Shown here: positions 10,806-23,515 of the stretch, in pieces
How positions within the stretch are numbered: the stretch's first letter is position 1
Layout: each line of letters starts with the position of its first letter
Assembly: GCA_945643635.1 (NCBI GenBank)
Contig: CALZFC010000018.1
Location: forward strand, 3,607,501-3,671,500
Origin: Allodiplogaster sudhausi
Taxonomy: Eukaryota > Nematoda > Chromadorea > Rhabditida > Diplogasteridae
DNA: 64,000 nucleotides
Direction: 5' to 3'
Made by a program: the position numbers and the translations under genes
Notes under the pieces: generated by a model
Database searches by the model: none
What the model was told of the DNA's origin: nothing
What the model saw: only the letters and a program-made list of their open reading frames with translations

Positions 10806-13800
10806 ATGAGGTCGACTCCCTGGCTTCTCCTCCTTTCCCTCTCGGTCCCTATTCTATTTCCTTCCCTTTTTGATGGAAATTGCGCCGGCTTCAATATTTC
10901 ACGAAACGAGATCATAGGCACAAGGGAAATTGTCGTAATTCGAGGAAAGAAATACTCACATTTTTGAAGAGCCTCATAAATTTATTAATCAAAATTATCT
11001 TTAATCCCTTCCAAAGCAGTTATCCGCCAAAAACAACTTTATAAACTGTTGGGCGCATTCCGTTTCTTCTATTTTTTACAACAATATCTAAAATGAGCCG
11101 TTATAGTTTTTTTCTGCACGAATCCGAAGCATATTTCACATTTTTGCGCTGGGTTTGGTTAAATAAAATATAAAAAAACCAACATTCGGTTTTTTTTCTA
11201 GCAGCAAATGAATAAGAAATTAAATATGCCGTTTCGGCTTTCATTTTTAACTTTTTTAAAGTCAGCCAATTGCTGCCTAGGCCGAATGAGAAAATAATCA
11301 GCAGATTATTTCTTTAAAAATATAGGAAGAAATAATCATTAATTTGCAATAATTAGTTTTGGTTACTTTTGATATTATAAAATAATAATAATATAATAAT
11401 ATAATTTTAAAGGCAGTTTTCCTTTCAGGGTCTCTTGAGCTTCGTCGGATGCCGCCCTGTCCAGATGCCGGCGTTGGCCCGCGACGATTCCAAGATTCGG
11501 AATGCTGAATACGGTATATCAAATCGATATAACATGAACCTACTTACTGGGTCATTTGAATGCGCTACTGGAATTTTTCATGGAATTCTCTGAAATTAGT
11601 TTGCTTGCAAAATAAATACTTTGGAAGATTAAATAAATATGGTAAAATATATACAATATATTCATTCACAGGAAGGATATACATTAGGAACATAAAACGA
11701 AAAAAAAAAAAAAAAAAGTAGTAAATGAGTGTAAATAAGTTACATGTTTACGATGTTTTGATAAGGCAGCAAAATTGTCAAATAGTACAGAAGCTATGAA
11801 ATCTCATGAATCAGAATAATCCTTCAGGAGCGAATTCCCCTCACTCGATGTCTACTCCGAATCCCTTCGCTCTCTCCAAGGATTCTGGCAAGATTCCTCT
11901 CTCGAATCAGCTTTCGAAGACTTCCAATGGAAAAGGTTTAAAAATCGCTGGTTGCTTATTTGAAAAAAAGACTGCCAAATTACTGAAAAAGAAATAAATT
12001 ACTCTCTCAGATACCCTCCTTACTTCCACTGATCTCTCTCGAAAGACAACTGGTGATTCCGCGAACCTTAAGGCTTACACTCCATCGATTCCACTTTCTG
12101 GGTTGAATCCGCTAGGTGAAATGAACTTTAACCTAACGAGATTGTTAGGAAGTTCTTCCAACGTGGTCATTTGAATGCTCTGAATACGCTTGCGGAGTTT
12201 TATTCCAGCAAAATAAAATTGGCAGAAAGACTAGAAGTTTTTACAATGTGTAGTAAATCACTCATTCTCAAGAACAATAATAACCTTTCAGGGGACAATG
12301 CTACTCTAGAGATCTCTTCTTCCAATCCCCCCGCTCTCTCCATGGATTCTAGCAAGATTGCTCTCTCGAATCGTCTTTCGAAGACTTCCAATGGAAATGG
12401 TTCAAAAATCGAAGCTACGAAATCTTAAGATCAGAAAAGTATTTCAGGAACCAATTTCGATCACTTGATCTCAGCAACGAATCCCTCCGCTCTCTCCAAG
12501 GATTCTGGCAAGATCCCTTACGCGGCCGAGAGCACTAACAACAATGGTGAGGGCTCACATATCGCTGGTTACAATTCCCAAAAAAAATGATTACAGCTAA
12601 TTACTAATTAATTTATGTAAAAAACTATTATTCATAAAAAGACGGGGAAAGGTGAAAGAGAAATAAATTCATCTTTCAGATGCCGTGCCTACTTCTACTG
12701 AACTCTCTCTAAAGACAACAGGCGTGGCCACGACTCCCAGTGTCAAGGCTTACCCATCCCCGATTCCACTTCCAGAGTCGAATCTGAGAAGTGAGATTAA
12801 CTTAAAGATGGCATAGATTCAGAATGAGCGGTTAAGATGTTTTGTTCCAACAACGAACTTTTAAAATGGTATGGAAGTTAGGTACCAATCTATAGAATCA
12901 GAAGAATCTTTCAGGTACCAGTTCCCCGCACTCAATCTCTGCTTCGAATCCCTCCTCCATCTTCCCGGATTCCGGCAAGATGACTTCCACGAATCCATTA
13001 ACAGATCCTGACAACAATGGTGAGGGCTTGCATTTCGCTGGTTGGTAATTAGATTTTCTGGTTAGAAATCTTAAAAACAGTTACAGCTAATTACTAATTA
13101 ATTTATATAAACACTATTATGCTACGAGACCGCGGGAAAGATGAAAAAGAAATAAATTCATCTTTCAGATACCCTGCCTACTACTTCTGAACTCTCTCTC
13201 AAAACAGCAGGCGTGGCCACGACTCACATTGTCAAGGCATACCAATCCCCGATTCCACTTCCAGAGTCGAATCTGAGAAGTGAGATTAACTTAAAGATGG
13301 CATAGATTCAGAATGAGCGGTTAAGATGTTTTGTTCCAACAACGAAATTTTAAAATGGTATGGAAGTTAGGTACCAATCTATAGAATCAGAAGAATCTTT
13401 CAGGTACCAGTTCCCCGCACTCAATCTCTGCTTCGAATCCCTCCTCCATCTTCCCGGATTCCGGCAAGATGACTTCCACGAATCCATTAACAGATCCTGA
13501 CAACAATGGTGAGGGCTTGCATTTCGCTGGTTGGTAATTAGATTTTCTGGTTAGAAATCTTAAAAACAGTTACAGCTAATTACTAATTAATTTATATAAA
13601 CACTATTATGCTACGAGACCGCGGGAAAGATGAAAAAGAAATAAATTCATCTTTCAGATACCCTGCCTACTACTTCTGAACTCTCTCTCAAAACAGCAGG
13701 CGTGGCCACGACTCACATTGTCAAGGCATACCAATCCCCGATTCCACTTCCAGAGTCGAATCTGAGAAGTGAGATTAACTTAAAGATGGCATAGATTCAG

Positions 13801-16800
13801 AATGAGCGGTTAAGATGTTTTGTTCCAACAACGAAATTTTAAAATGGTATGGAAGTTAGGTACCAATCTATAGAATCAGAAGAATCTTTCAGGTACCAGT
13901 TCCCCGCACTCAATCTCTGCTTCGAATCCCTCCTCCATCTTCCCGGATTCCGGCAAGATGACTTCCACGAATCCATTAACAGATCCTGACAACAATGGTG
14001 AGGGCTTGCATTTCGCTGGTTGGTAATTAGATTTTCTGGTTAGAAATCTTAAAAACAGTTACAGCTAATTACTAATTAATTTATATAAACACTATTATGC
14101 TACGAGACCGCGGGAAAGATGAAAAAGAAATAAATTCATCTTTCAGATACCCTGCCTACTACTTCTGAACTCTCTCTCAAAACAGCAGGCGTGGCCACGA
14201 CTCCCAGTGTCAAGGCTTACCCATCCCCGATTACACTTCCAGAGTCGAATCTGAGAAGTGAGATTAACTTAAAGATGGCATAGATTCAGAATGAGCGGTT
14301 AAGATGTTTTGTTCCAACAACGAAATTTTAAAATGGTATGGAAGTTAGGTACCAATCTATAGAATCAGAAGAATCTTTCAGGTACCAGTTCCCCGCACTC
14401 AATCTCTGCTTCGAATCCCTCCTCCATCTTCACGGATTCCGGCAAGATGACTTCCACGAATCCATTAACAGATCCTGACAACAATGGTGAGGGCTTGCAT
14501 TTCGCTGGTTGGTAATTAGATTTTCTGGTTAGAAATCTTAAAAACAGTTACAGCTAATTACTAATTAATTTATATAAACACTATTATGCTACGAGACCGC
14601 GGGAAAGATGAAAAAGAAATAAATTCATCTTTCAGATACCCTGCCTACTACTTCTGAACTCTCTCTCAAAACAGCAGGCGTGGCCACGACTCACATTGTC
14701 AAGGCATACCAATCCCCGATTCCACTTCCAGGGTCGAATCTGCGAGGTGAGATTAACTTAAAGATGATATAGGTTAGGAATAAACTGTTGAGATGTTTGG
14801 CTCCAACAATGAAATTATAAAATGGTACAGAAGTTACGTACCAATCTATAGGATCAGAAGAATCTTTCAGATACCAGTTCCCCTCACTCAATCTCTGCTT
14901 CGAATCCCTACTCCATCTTCAAGGATTCTCCCAAGATGACTTCTTCGAATCCTCTGACAGAGTCTGACAACAATGGTGACGTGTAAAACATCGCTTTTTA
15001 CAAATCCTAAAATAATACAGCTAATTACTAATAAATGTGTAGAATAACTATTATGTTACGAGACCGCGGAAAAGATGAAAAAAGAAATAAATTCATCTTT
15101 CAGACACCCTGCCTACTTCTACTGAACGCTCTCTCAAGGCAACAGGCTTTGTCCCGATTCTCAAGGCTTACCGACCTATGATTTTTTCTGGGTTGAATCC
15201 GCCAGGTGAGATGAACTTTAACCTTACAATGACTCTTGGAGGAGTTCTTCCAACTCGGTCATTTGAATGCTCTCAACACGCTTGCGGTGTTTTGCTCCAA
15301 CAAAATTGGCCAACAGAATAGAAGTTACTAAATCAAGACTTACTCCTCGATTATGCGAAGTGAAATGTAATTAATAATAAACATAAATGAATAATGAATA
15401 CAAAAATTAAAGTGAATTAAATTTATAACAGTTCCCCGAATCTTAGATGCTGACAAAAGCCTTTCCAAGGACGAAGCTAACATTGCGCCCCAACCCACTT
15501 CGCCTACCACAGTACGTATAAAAGCGAACTGAAAGAGTGAAGGAGCAATTATCAGTGAATGATTCGAAAATTTCCTGTCTCTTTGCAGGAGAGAACCCCT
15601 GAAGCAACAACAACCCCTCCTTTTGAATGCTTTAACCAGAACACGGATGAAAAAGTTGAAACATGCGAACCGGGCCAGCTGACCTGTGCCTTCAGCTTTT
15701 CGCTCAGCTTTACTAAAAAAGGGAGAGCCATCCCAGCCAATGAGAGTCGGCTCGGATGCTCGGATCACCACGCTGGAATCGTTCTCAACTCCACCGATGC
15801 TTCGTTGAAAGAGTACATTTAAATGCTCTATGAGCAGCTAAAAACAAATAATTAGCGAGAGAAATGTAAAAAAAAATCATCCAACAAGGGATATTTGAGA
15901 GTAAATATTCGAAGATATACAGTTAACCTGCGTTTCAATATAATTTCAGCGTAGAAGCGACTTTTGGTTGATAGTAAAATGGCTACGGTTTATTGAAAAG
16001 TGTCTTTTTTAGTTACAATATGTCGCAGTTCATCGTCTACTGCAATTATTCGGAGTGCAATATGAGAACTCCGATGTCGACCCAGATTGATGAGATTATA
16101 ACGCGATTTAAGAAGGGCGAGTTTACCAGAACGACGACACCCGAGGTTTGACATTGTAAAAGTTCCTTCTTCCACAAAAATGGGAGCAAGACCGAAATTT
16201 TTTTTATCGTTTCAAGTTATAATAAAAAATTTAATGAAACATTTTAGCCAGCTGCTACAACGACGACACTTGAGGTTTGATATTTTGAAAGTATATATTT
16301 TTACAAAAGCAGAAACCTTATTTTGCTTTATTAAAGCTTTCGAAATAATTTCAGCCACCTGCAACTGCATCAACTGCAACTCCGCCTTCTTCGGAGACCA
16401 CAACGAGCGGTGAAGAAAAGGAGTAAGTCAGCGGAATTTGCAAATGGACATCAACAACCGCCCACTGAAGAAACGATCGGATTTCCGATCGTAATTTAAT
16501 TCTGCGATGAAAAATGGAAGCGATCTAAATGGAATGATTAAGTAGTCATAATAATTTACGGGTTATGACCCAGATGACAAAGCTCCCAAAAGTGTTTTTC
16601 TTTTGCATTTAAATTTTATCACTAGTCGTTTTTAGGCGAAAAGAGCAGCCTGGCAATCATAATTTAAATGTGCGCAGGAAATAATGAAAACGTGAAAATA
16701 AGAACAGTTTCACAATAAGTGATGTTATAAACAGCCAGTAATTTTATCAAAGACTATTGAAAGTGCCATAACTTTACTCCGTTTAGGGGAGGCGGATGGC

Positions 16801-18574
16801 CATGGTGGGCCACGCTGCTCTTGGCCGCCTTGGGAATCCTCGTTGTTGCTGGAGCCTGTTTTGCCGCTTATCTCTTCTGGTGGAAACCAAGCCAGGAGAA
16901 GGAAAGGAATGAGGCGGAAGGAGGGGAAAAGAAAGGGAAAGGAAAAGAGAAAGGAGAGGAGAAGAAGCCGGTGCTTGCAAAAAAATTTAATTTTTCACTT
17001 ATAACCAAGCATATGTATTTGTTGGGATTTTTCATGGACTCGAAAATATTTAATAACCTGCGAGAAGTAATAACGCTTTGTGCTTCCAGAACCAAGGCGT
17101 CGTAAAGAAATCGGCAACTAGTTCCGCTCATCTGGATGTCAGTCGTGTTTGGATTTTACTCGATAAGAAAATATAGTCACCAATGCGTTGTGTTATTTAG
17201 ATAAGAAACTATTCATTAATATTTAGAAATGAAGGAAAATGAAAACAAGTTTTATTAGTTCTCTCGCTAAAATATACAAACAACTCTTAAACGATCTTTC
17301 TTATGAATCAAGGATACTGGAGCTGAGAAGAAGACCACGAAAAATCGAAATGAAAAGGATCCGAAGAATACGAAGCAGAAAGGGAAGAAAGATAAAGGAG
17401 ACGACGTAACGACATCGGCAACTCCTTCCGCTCATCTGGACGTCAGTCGTGTTTGGACTTTATTCGCGAAAGATTGAAAATATATGTATATATTGTCACC
17501 CTGAGAAACTAAACTCTCATAAATAGAAATAAAAGAAAAGTAAAACCTAAATTGTATTATATTCTCTTGCTACCGTATATATACAAGCAACTATTAAACG
17601 AGCTTTCTTATGAATTAAGGATACTGGAGGTGCGAAGAACACCACGAAAAATGGAAATGAAAAGAAGCCGAAGAAAAAGAAAGGGAAGAACGATAAAGGG
17701 AAGAAGAAGGAGAACAACGAGAAGGGCAAGAAGCCCAAGGAGGTTCTCTTTCTGTTTTAGGGCATTGACACAAACATTTTGCTTATGAAATACTTTTCAA
17801 AATTGGACCATTTTGTTCATGGGGTGATGTTTAGAACAAGCCCGTCGAGCAGCCGCGTTTCTTCATCCCGGCCAAGGACATCAAGTTCATGGGCCCGCTG
17901 GTCATGCAGCCGCGCCACGTTGGCAGCTTTGTTCGTTTCTTCCACTCTCCTCTCTGTCATCTCTCGCCCTCTCTCCTACATGCCTATTCTATATCTCTCA
18001 TTCTCTCTGTCCCTATCTCAAACTCTCCCGTTCTCTCAAGTCACACCCTCTGCTCTTCTTTTTAGTTGACCAAAATTCAATACATTTCAAATTATATTAA
18101 ATTCAAATATGTAAAAGAAAAGCTGCAAATATCTTTTGCTGCAGACGCACGAAGACGACAAGGAAGAACACAGCGAGGTCAAACCCTTCAAGGAGATCGT
18201 CATCGATAAGGACATGATGGTCGCGTACGAGATTGGCGATGGCGTCGAGAAATTCAAGGTTTTTTTTCACAAAATTTTTATATATTATATATATTTTTTA
18301 TGTCCTTTAATCTCGAGGTTTTTAAAAATTAAATATTTGCTTTTCGTCCAGACGGATGACCAAAGCGATTCGACAGAAGAAATGTCCGAGTACTTCAAGG
18401 ACTACGATGTGCTCAAAGTAAACTTGTTTTTTAAACGATTTAATAAATGTCCATTACTCGTTTTTTAAAGGTTATTCATATTTCTTACTTCAGGTTGAAC
18501 TAAATATCAAATTTTAGATTGGTCCAGTCATCCCGTCGAAAGGAGTCAAGGGCAAGACGCCTGCGGGCAGTTAG
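10806..18574 (+). CDS. Gene M: putative type I membrane protein with repeat stalk (about 1,030 aa, 30 exons)
   Basis: Unrecognised gene. Exon ends joining in phase: 10806-10934, 11429-11513, 11828-11935, 12011-12115, 12292-12399, 12448-12546, 12680-12790, eight array exons 12915-14746, 14871-14975, 15104-15205, 15432-15511, 15589-15812, 16013-16145, 16248-16274, 16355-16422, 16787-16970, 17090-17101, 17313-17405, 17620-17742, 17835-17930, 18145-18258, 18352-18417, 18518-18574. The sum is 3,093 nt, divisible by three. The start MRSTPWLLLLSLSVPILFPS looks like a signal peptide. Then come Ser/Thr/Pro-rich phase-1 exons, a Cys domain ending IVYCNYSECN (possibly Ly6/three-finger-like), a Thr-rich linker, one membrane helix (WWATLLLAALGILVVAGACF), and a Lys-rich cytoplasmic tail ending with an acidic block. 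Two diverged relatives lie nearby. The 12-nt exon and the aag acceptors at 17312 and 17619 are the least certain parts. Confidence 0.62.
12915..14870 (+). repeat. Tandem array of four 489-bp units, each exon-intron-exon-intron, inside gene M
   Basis: Exon starts at 12915, 13404, 13893 and 14382 are exactly 489 bp apart, and the next start, 14871, begins a diverged unit. Each unit holds a 105-nt exon (35 codons), an intron starting gtgagggc, a 111-nt exon (37 codons) and an intron starting gtgagatt. All introns are phase 1, so any number of units keeps the frame. Units are near-identical in exons and introns alike. Single changes include cccggatt to cacggatt at ~14432 and different versions of the actcacattgtc segment. 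Older diverged units flank the array on both sides. Confidence 0.93.
17090..17742 (+). repeat. Duplicated Lys-rich tail exon module in gene M (period about 300 bp)
   Basis: The block from 17113 (aaatcggcaactagttcc) recurs at 17413 (acatcggcaactccttcc) and is followed in both by a Lys-rich exon starting DTG (17313-17405 and 17620-17742) after a gaat(c/t)aag acceptor. The two exons encode 31 and 41 residues, mostly Lys/Asn/Asp/Glu. This is a second, older intragenic duplication in the same gene. Confidence 0.7.
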
Positions 18575-18760
18575 TCGTCTTCCAGCCCTGCCATTCCGAC
18601 TGTAACCCGCCTTCCAATCACTTCCCCAATCGTCTTCCAGCCCCGCCCATCAGATTGTAGCCCACCCTGCCTTCCTATCACTTTCCTTTCAAAGTCCCCC
18701 GAAGCCATAAAATGCCGCCGGCAAGATGTTGTCCCACATTACGTATCAAGCGAGAGCGAT

Positions 18761-18810
18761 CTTACTCTAGCTTGATTGTATACCGGACAATACAATCAAG
18801 CTAGAGTAAG
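18761..18810 (+). other. Perfect 20-bp stem, 10-nt loop hairpin in gene M 3' region
   Basis: cttactctagcttgattgta (18761-18780) is the exact reverse complement of 18791-18810, with loop taccggacaa. It lies about 190 bp after the M stop codon and just before aaataaag (18815), so it is probably in the 3' UTR. The corresponding 3' region of M' (rc of ~35770-35990) is otherwise similar but lacks it. Confidence 0.85.
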
Positions 18811-19229
18811 AACGCAAATAAAGCAAACAATAAATGAACCAACACCAGTATCAAGTGATTGCCAGCAATTCAGTTAATCTTGAGTCGAATTGTACACAAA
18901 TAAAGTAAATGTATAAAAACACTGAGAAAACTAAAAGAGTGGAAATTTTTAGTTGAATTTTTTTCACTTTGTTCAAATTGCCTCGCCGAGTTGCCAGTTT
19001 TTAACAGCTCATTTTAATGGTATTTTAGTTGGTGTAAAAACCGCTGCTGTTTGATGGCGCGGTCTGGACGCGGCCTGGCAAATAAGCATCATTTGCACAC
19101 GAATGGTTTCGCGATTTTGTTCGATCATTTAAAAACCAGAAAACTTGGCCCGTTTCGCAATATAAACAACCAGAAATTTTAATAAAATTTTATGCAAAGT
19201 GTCATAACACTTCTAATTTTTGAATTTAG

Positions 19230-19815
19230 TCTAAAGTAGCGGAAAGGAAGAAACGCTCTGGCAAGAACGCTCCACCACCGCCGGCTCACAGCCGCGCTGC
19301 TACATCGCGTCCGAGGACATCCAGTTCGAGGGCGTGCAGTCGCGGATCCCCAGCAATCTGGCACGCACTTATTCTTCGTCTTGTCTAAGAGTCCATCTAA
19401 CAAATTGAGCGGTGGATACGGACTTCTTAGGAAGTCAAACGGAAAACACGATTCTTTAATCAGATATAAACATGCGGTTTGTTACCAAAATAGTATCAAC
19501 TTAAACGGCGACTTTTGGGTGTCCAGCTAATGTAACGGAATGAAGAGCGATGGCAATGAAACGATGCCTGCTTCAGGTGCATCAAGGCGACCTGGAGGAG
19601 CGGAGCGAAGCGAAGCCGTCGTCGTTGAGCCGTAGATGCACAAAGCGTACGAGATCGGACAAGGCGTCGAGAAATTTGATGCATGCATTACTTCTAGTCT
19701 ATAATAGCGATCGATTTCCATTCAAGATCCCGGGCCTGCCGAAAATTCGTCGGATTCCATCAAGGATGGACATGTACTTCAAGGAGTTTGAAGTGCTTAA
19801 AGTCAAGGAAAGTTC
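19230..19815 (+). pseudogene. M'': broken relative of the 3' part of gene M
   Basis: Three blocks match M exons in order. About 19245-19365 reads SQPRCYIASEDIQFEGVQSR, like the M exon at 17835 (EQPRFFIPAKDIKFMGPLVM). 19577-19685 matches the exon at 18145 but has a frameshift and an in-frame TAG (VHQGDLEERSEAKP, then KAYEIGQGVEKF in another frame). About 19765-19800 reads MDMYFKEFEVLK, like MSEYFKDYDVLK. The last exon is missing here because the LINE begins ~65 bp further on. The exon at 40622-40740 on the other strand is a good candidate for it. Confidence 0.7.
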
Positions 19816-19893
19816 ACTGTCTCCTTCTAGAAGTTCAAGTTAAAGTTCTAAGGGATGATTTGCCTTCATAAATTCTCTTTCATTTCATTTCAT

Positions 19894-20967
19894 TTATTTA
19901 CGGCATTGTAAAGCGCACGTGGTAATATAATTAAGAATATGATATAGCATATATGGTATAGCGAGATATGTACATATATAAGTGAGAGAATGACGATGGA
20001 GAGAGGTCATAGAGAGGTGGGAGGGATTGTGGGAGGGGGGAGTGGGGAGGGAGAGGAGATGAGGGACAGAGAGAGTGAAGTGGACTTTTTTTGCGGCTCT
20101 GATGAAGAAGGAATGCGAACGGATTGCGGATCTTGTGGAGGGGTATGCTAGCTGGAAGGAGAGACCACGAGTACTACTGTTGCGGAAGTGAAAGTAGTGA
20201 GGGTTTGCGTCGGAAATGCGGCGGTGCCCAAAAATTAGACTACGAGCCAGTGTAAAGTCGGCGTGGTCTCGACGGGACTTAAGAGACGGGAGGGAAAGGG
20301 TAGTATTCCTGATGGTACTATTAGGGAGATTAAAGCTAGTAAGGCCAAGGGAACGGCGAAAGATAACACGGGTGAAATAATTCTGTTGTTTCTCTAGGAT
20401 GCGGATGTCCCGTTTGAGACGTGGAGAAAAAGCAACAGAGCAGCTCTCTAATATGGGGCGAATGTAAATAGTAAAAGCAGAGACAAGAACCTTCGTGTTA
20501 CGAGTGCGGAGAGCGCGGAGGAGGGGGTAGGACTTAGCAAGTGCCTTATTGGCAAGGTAAGAGCAATGGTGCGAGAAAGAGACTTTAGAGTCTATTATGA
20601 TGCCAAGGTCGCGAGCAGAATCTACTATTGTGAGATTGACGCCGCGGAGGAAGTATTGCTGCTTCGGGTTGGTTGATCCTAGATGAAGAACAGAACACTT
20701 GTTACTAGCAAGAGGGAGCTGCCAATTGTCAGCCCAGAGAGAAACTTCGTCAATGGCAGCCTGTAAGGAGGGAGGGGAAGAGGAAGATGGAAAGGATTTG
20801 AAGATCTTAATGTCATTAGCAAAACAGCGGGAGTGAACACCATGGGTAGCAATGATACCAGGAAGGTCGCTAGTATAAAGGATAAATAGAAGGGGGCCGA
20901 TTACAGTGCCTTGGGGGATTCCACTAATAACAGGACGAGGAGTTGAGAGGGATGTGCCTACTCGCAC
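19894..20967 (-). pseudogene. LINE ORF2, C-terminal part of reverse transcriptase, left copy
   Basis: A 357-residue frame starting VGTSLSTPRPVISGIPQGTV (RT motif B, GIPQGTVIGPLLF) and continuing past the catalytic box, which reads CFANDIKIF where FADD is expected, so a catalytic Asp is replaced by Asn. It ends with the usual LINE C-terminal tail. Separated from the endonuclease frame by a frameshift, so this copy cannot make a full ORF2 protein. Confidence 0.85.
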
Positions 20968-21026
20968 TTGGAAGGAGCGGTTAGAAAGAAAAGAAGAGAT
21001 CCAGTTAACGACATTTGGGGGAATAC

Positions 21027-22703
21027 CTAGGACACTAAGCTTAAATAAGAGTTTAGGGTGGGAGACACGGTCGAAAGCACGAGGTCAAAGTAGATAATAT
21101 CAGTGGTAAGGGAATTATGATGGGCAGAGGTCCAATGTTCAAGGCAATCTAACATCTGGAATTCTATAGAACGTCTACGTCTAGAGCCATATTGTTGGTC
21201 GGGAATGATGTGTCCAGAATCACAATAGGAATAGAGTTTACGGCAAAGGAGCTTCTCAAAAAGGCGGGAGAATATGGAGGTAATTGAGATTGGACGGTAG
21301 TTGGAAGGGTCGGAAAAAGGAGCCTTCTTCTTAATGGGTATGATAATTGAGGACTTCCAAACAGAGGGAACACTTGCGGTGGAAAAAGAATAATTGAAAA
21401 TGTACTCGAGGGCTTCACTTAGTGGAATGGATAGGTTCTTAATAAGGGCGAGATTGAAATTATCGGGAGTTTTGCAGGAGGAATTAGGCCAGGTTTCAAT
21501 GAGGCGACAAATCTCGTGCCTAGGGAAAACAATAGAAAAAGGGGGGATAGATCTTGAATTAGGTGAGAGATTGGGGAGATAACCATTATCAATAGTATAA
21601 GCATCTGCAAAAGTTGAAGCTAAAAGCTCGGCCTTATCTACATCGGTATAGTAGTCTGGACCAGAGGACTGGGTAAGGGTATCAACTCCCCGCGGCTTAG
21701 CAGAGGTTTTATTTCTAATATATCGATAGAAAAGGGACTTGTTGTTGGAGAGGACTATGTGCTTTTCTACATTTCTAGAGTATTTGTCCATTTCCTTACA
21801 ATAGCGAGAGTTAGCAATGGCAAAAGCGGAATGGGATTTAGGGTCATCTTTTTCTAATGATTCTAGCCAAAGGTCGAAGCGTTTACGCTGAAGACGTAAA
21901 ATGTGATCAGGGAGGCGGACGCCATAAGGGCTGACACGCTTGTAGGGGACGAAGAGATCGTCTATGGCACGGATGGCAGAGGAAAGAGAAGAATACATTT
22001 CGTAGACATTGGAAAGGGAGTGAAAGGGAGTGGGGAAACAGAAATTTAAAAGATAAGATGAGGCAGCTTGGTAGTCTACTTTGCGGTAATCCTTAATATA
22101 GGTATATGTGGGTTTAACATGCGAGAGTGAGATAGTGGCCATAACCGAAGAATGATCGGAGTTGAGGACTGGAGGTTCAACAGTGATATTAGAGAGGAGA
22201 GTGGGGGTATTGGTTAGGAGAAGGTCTAGGATATGATTATTGCAAGTGGGAGCAGGGGTAAGTTGTGTGAAGGAGCAGGCGGCAGAGAAATCGTGGAATA
22301 GTTTGGAGCTGGGGGAGAGGGGTTGAGGAAGTAGAGAAGGGCTTTTGTGCCACGGGATGTCGGGGTAGTTAAAATCGCCAAGGAGGATAGTGGGATATGG
22401 AGAAGTGGAGAGATCGCGCAAGAGTGAGATGAGACAAGAGTTATGTTCGGCAGAGCAAGAGGGGGCGCGGTAGACTAGTATAAAACGGATAAAATCACTA
22501 TTAAAGTTTGCATCGATAGCAAGAAGCTCAAAAGCAGAAGGGGTTGAGAGAGAGTGGACAATTTTGGCAGATATGGTATTCCTAAGAAGGATAGCTACAC
22601 CGCCACCATTCTTCCTGGGGCGATCCTGGCGGAAGACGCTATAATCTGGACAACCACTAAGGAGAAAGCTGTCGGGTATAGAGGAGGAGAGCCAAGTTTC
22701 CAC
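21027..22703 (-). pseudogene. LINE ORF2, endonuclease and first part of reverse transcriptase, left copy
   Basis: A 558-residue frame. The N-terminal part is an apurinic-type endonuclease (METWLSS, GGGVAILLRN, ILLGDFNYPDIPW, LNSDHSSVMATIS). The middle and C-terminal part enters the reverse transcriptase (NYRPISITSIFSRLFEKLL, HIIPDQQYGSRRRRS). The true ORF2 probably starts further upstream near 22818, since the preceding frame reads FNARSVVNKTHELSHLL. The frame breaks within RT motif A, where a short deletion (YFDLVLSTVSP) removes the usual catalytic-Asp context. One residue differs from the right copy (YGSRRR versus YGFRRR). Confidence 0.85.
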
Positions 22704-22822
22704 TATGCATATGGCAGCAAAAGAACGGGTAAGTAAATGGGAAAGCTCATGAGTCTTGTTTACTACTGAACGGGCATTGAACAGGTAAAGGGGGCAAGGG
22801 ATGGACCTGCGAACATTTGTAC

Positions 22823-23515
22823 TTAATAATGGTAGGGGCCCCCCTGGTGGAAGAAAGGGGAAGGAGAAGGGGCGAGGGGAGAGAAACGGTTAAACGTGGA
22901 AATTGGAGGCGGATGAGGCAGTGGGGCGGGAGGAGGCGGTTGGTAGGCAGTTGGTGGAGTGAAAGAGGGAGGAGAGAAGGAGGGGGTGGTGAAAGAGGAG
23001 GGGGGAGGGAAGTTGGAGTAGAGGAGAGATTGAGAGTGGGGACGGTTGGAGGGAGGATGGTGGGAGGCCATGTCGGCGTACGAGGGGCGAGGTGGTCGCC
23101 TAGGCGCCGTGACCCGGCGATTGGTGGGAGGGCGGGAAGGCAACCTGGACGAAGGGCGTCCGGGAGGACTCGCGTAGAAGCGAGGGAAATCAGGGAGTTT
23201 GGGAGGGGAGGGGACAATGCCTCTTTGGGCGAAGGTGAGAGAGGGGCGGATGGCACAGCGCCAGAAGGAGTCCGAGTGTCTGAGGCGGTGGGAGTTGCGG
23301 ATTGCTAGCTGTTGGAGGAGAGAGTTGGGGAGAATGACCTTAACTGGATTGTCCCGATTGCGCCCATCGGAGAGCGGGTAGACAGCAGAGGGCAGGGCGG
23401 AGACACCAATACAATCAAGGAGATGGAGAACAGCATTATAATAAGAGGCAGCCCGCTGAATGGGGGAGCCGTCAGGTGGGGGGAGACCGAAGACAACAAG
23501 CCCGGCGGCGCTCAT
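22823..23515 (-). pseudogene. LINE ORF1 (RRM-like nucleic-acid-binding protein), left copy
   Basis: A 230-residue frame containing VVFGLPPPDGSP, LLDCIGVSALPSAVY and NPVKVILPNSLLQQLAIRN, the pattern of the RNA-recognition region of LINE ORF1 proteins, followed by a Pro-rich tail. A coiled-coil-like segment precedes it in another frame (minus, about 23940-23524, SSVSSLTAQLSALSSTVSSL), so ORF1 is split by a frameshift. The same break occurs in the right copy. Needed in the family for RNP formation; here probably dead. Confidence 0.75.

Noticed and set aside
18761..18810. microRNA gene
   Set aside because: The stem is perfect and only 20 bp with a 10-nt loop, too short for a standard precursor; kept only as a hairpin.
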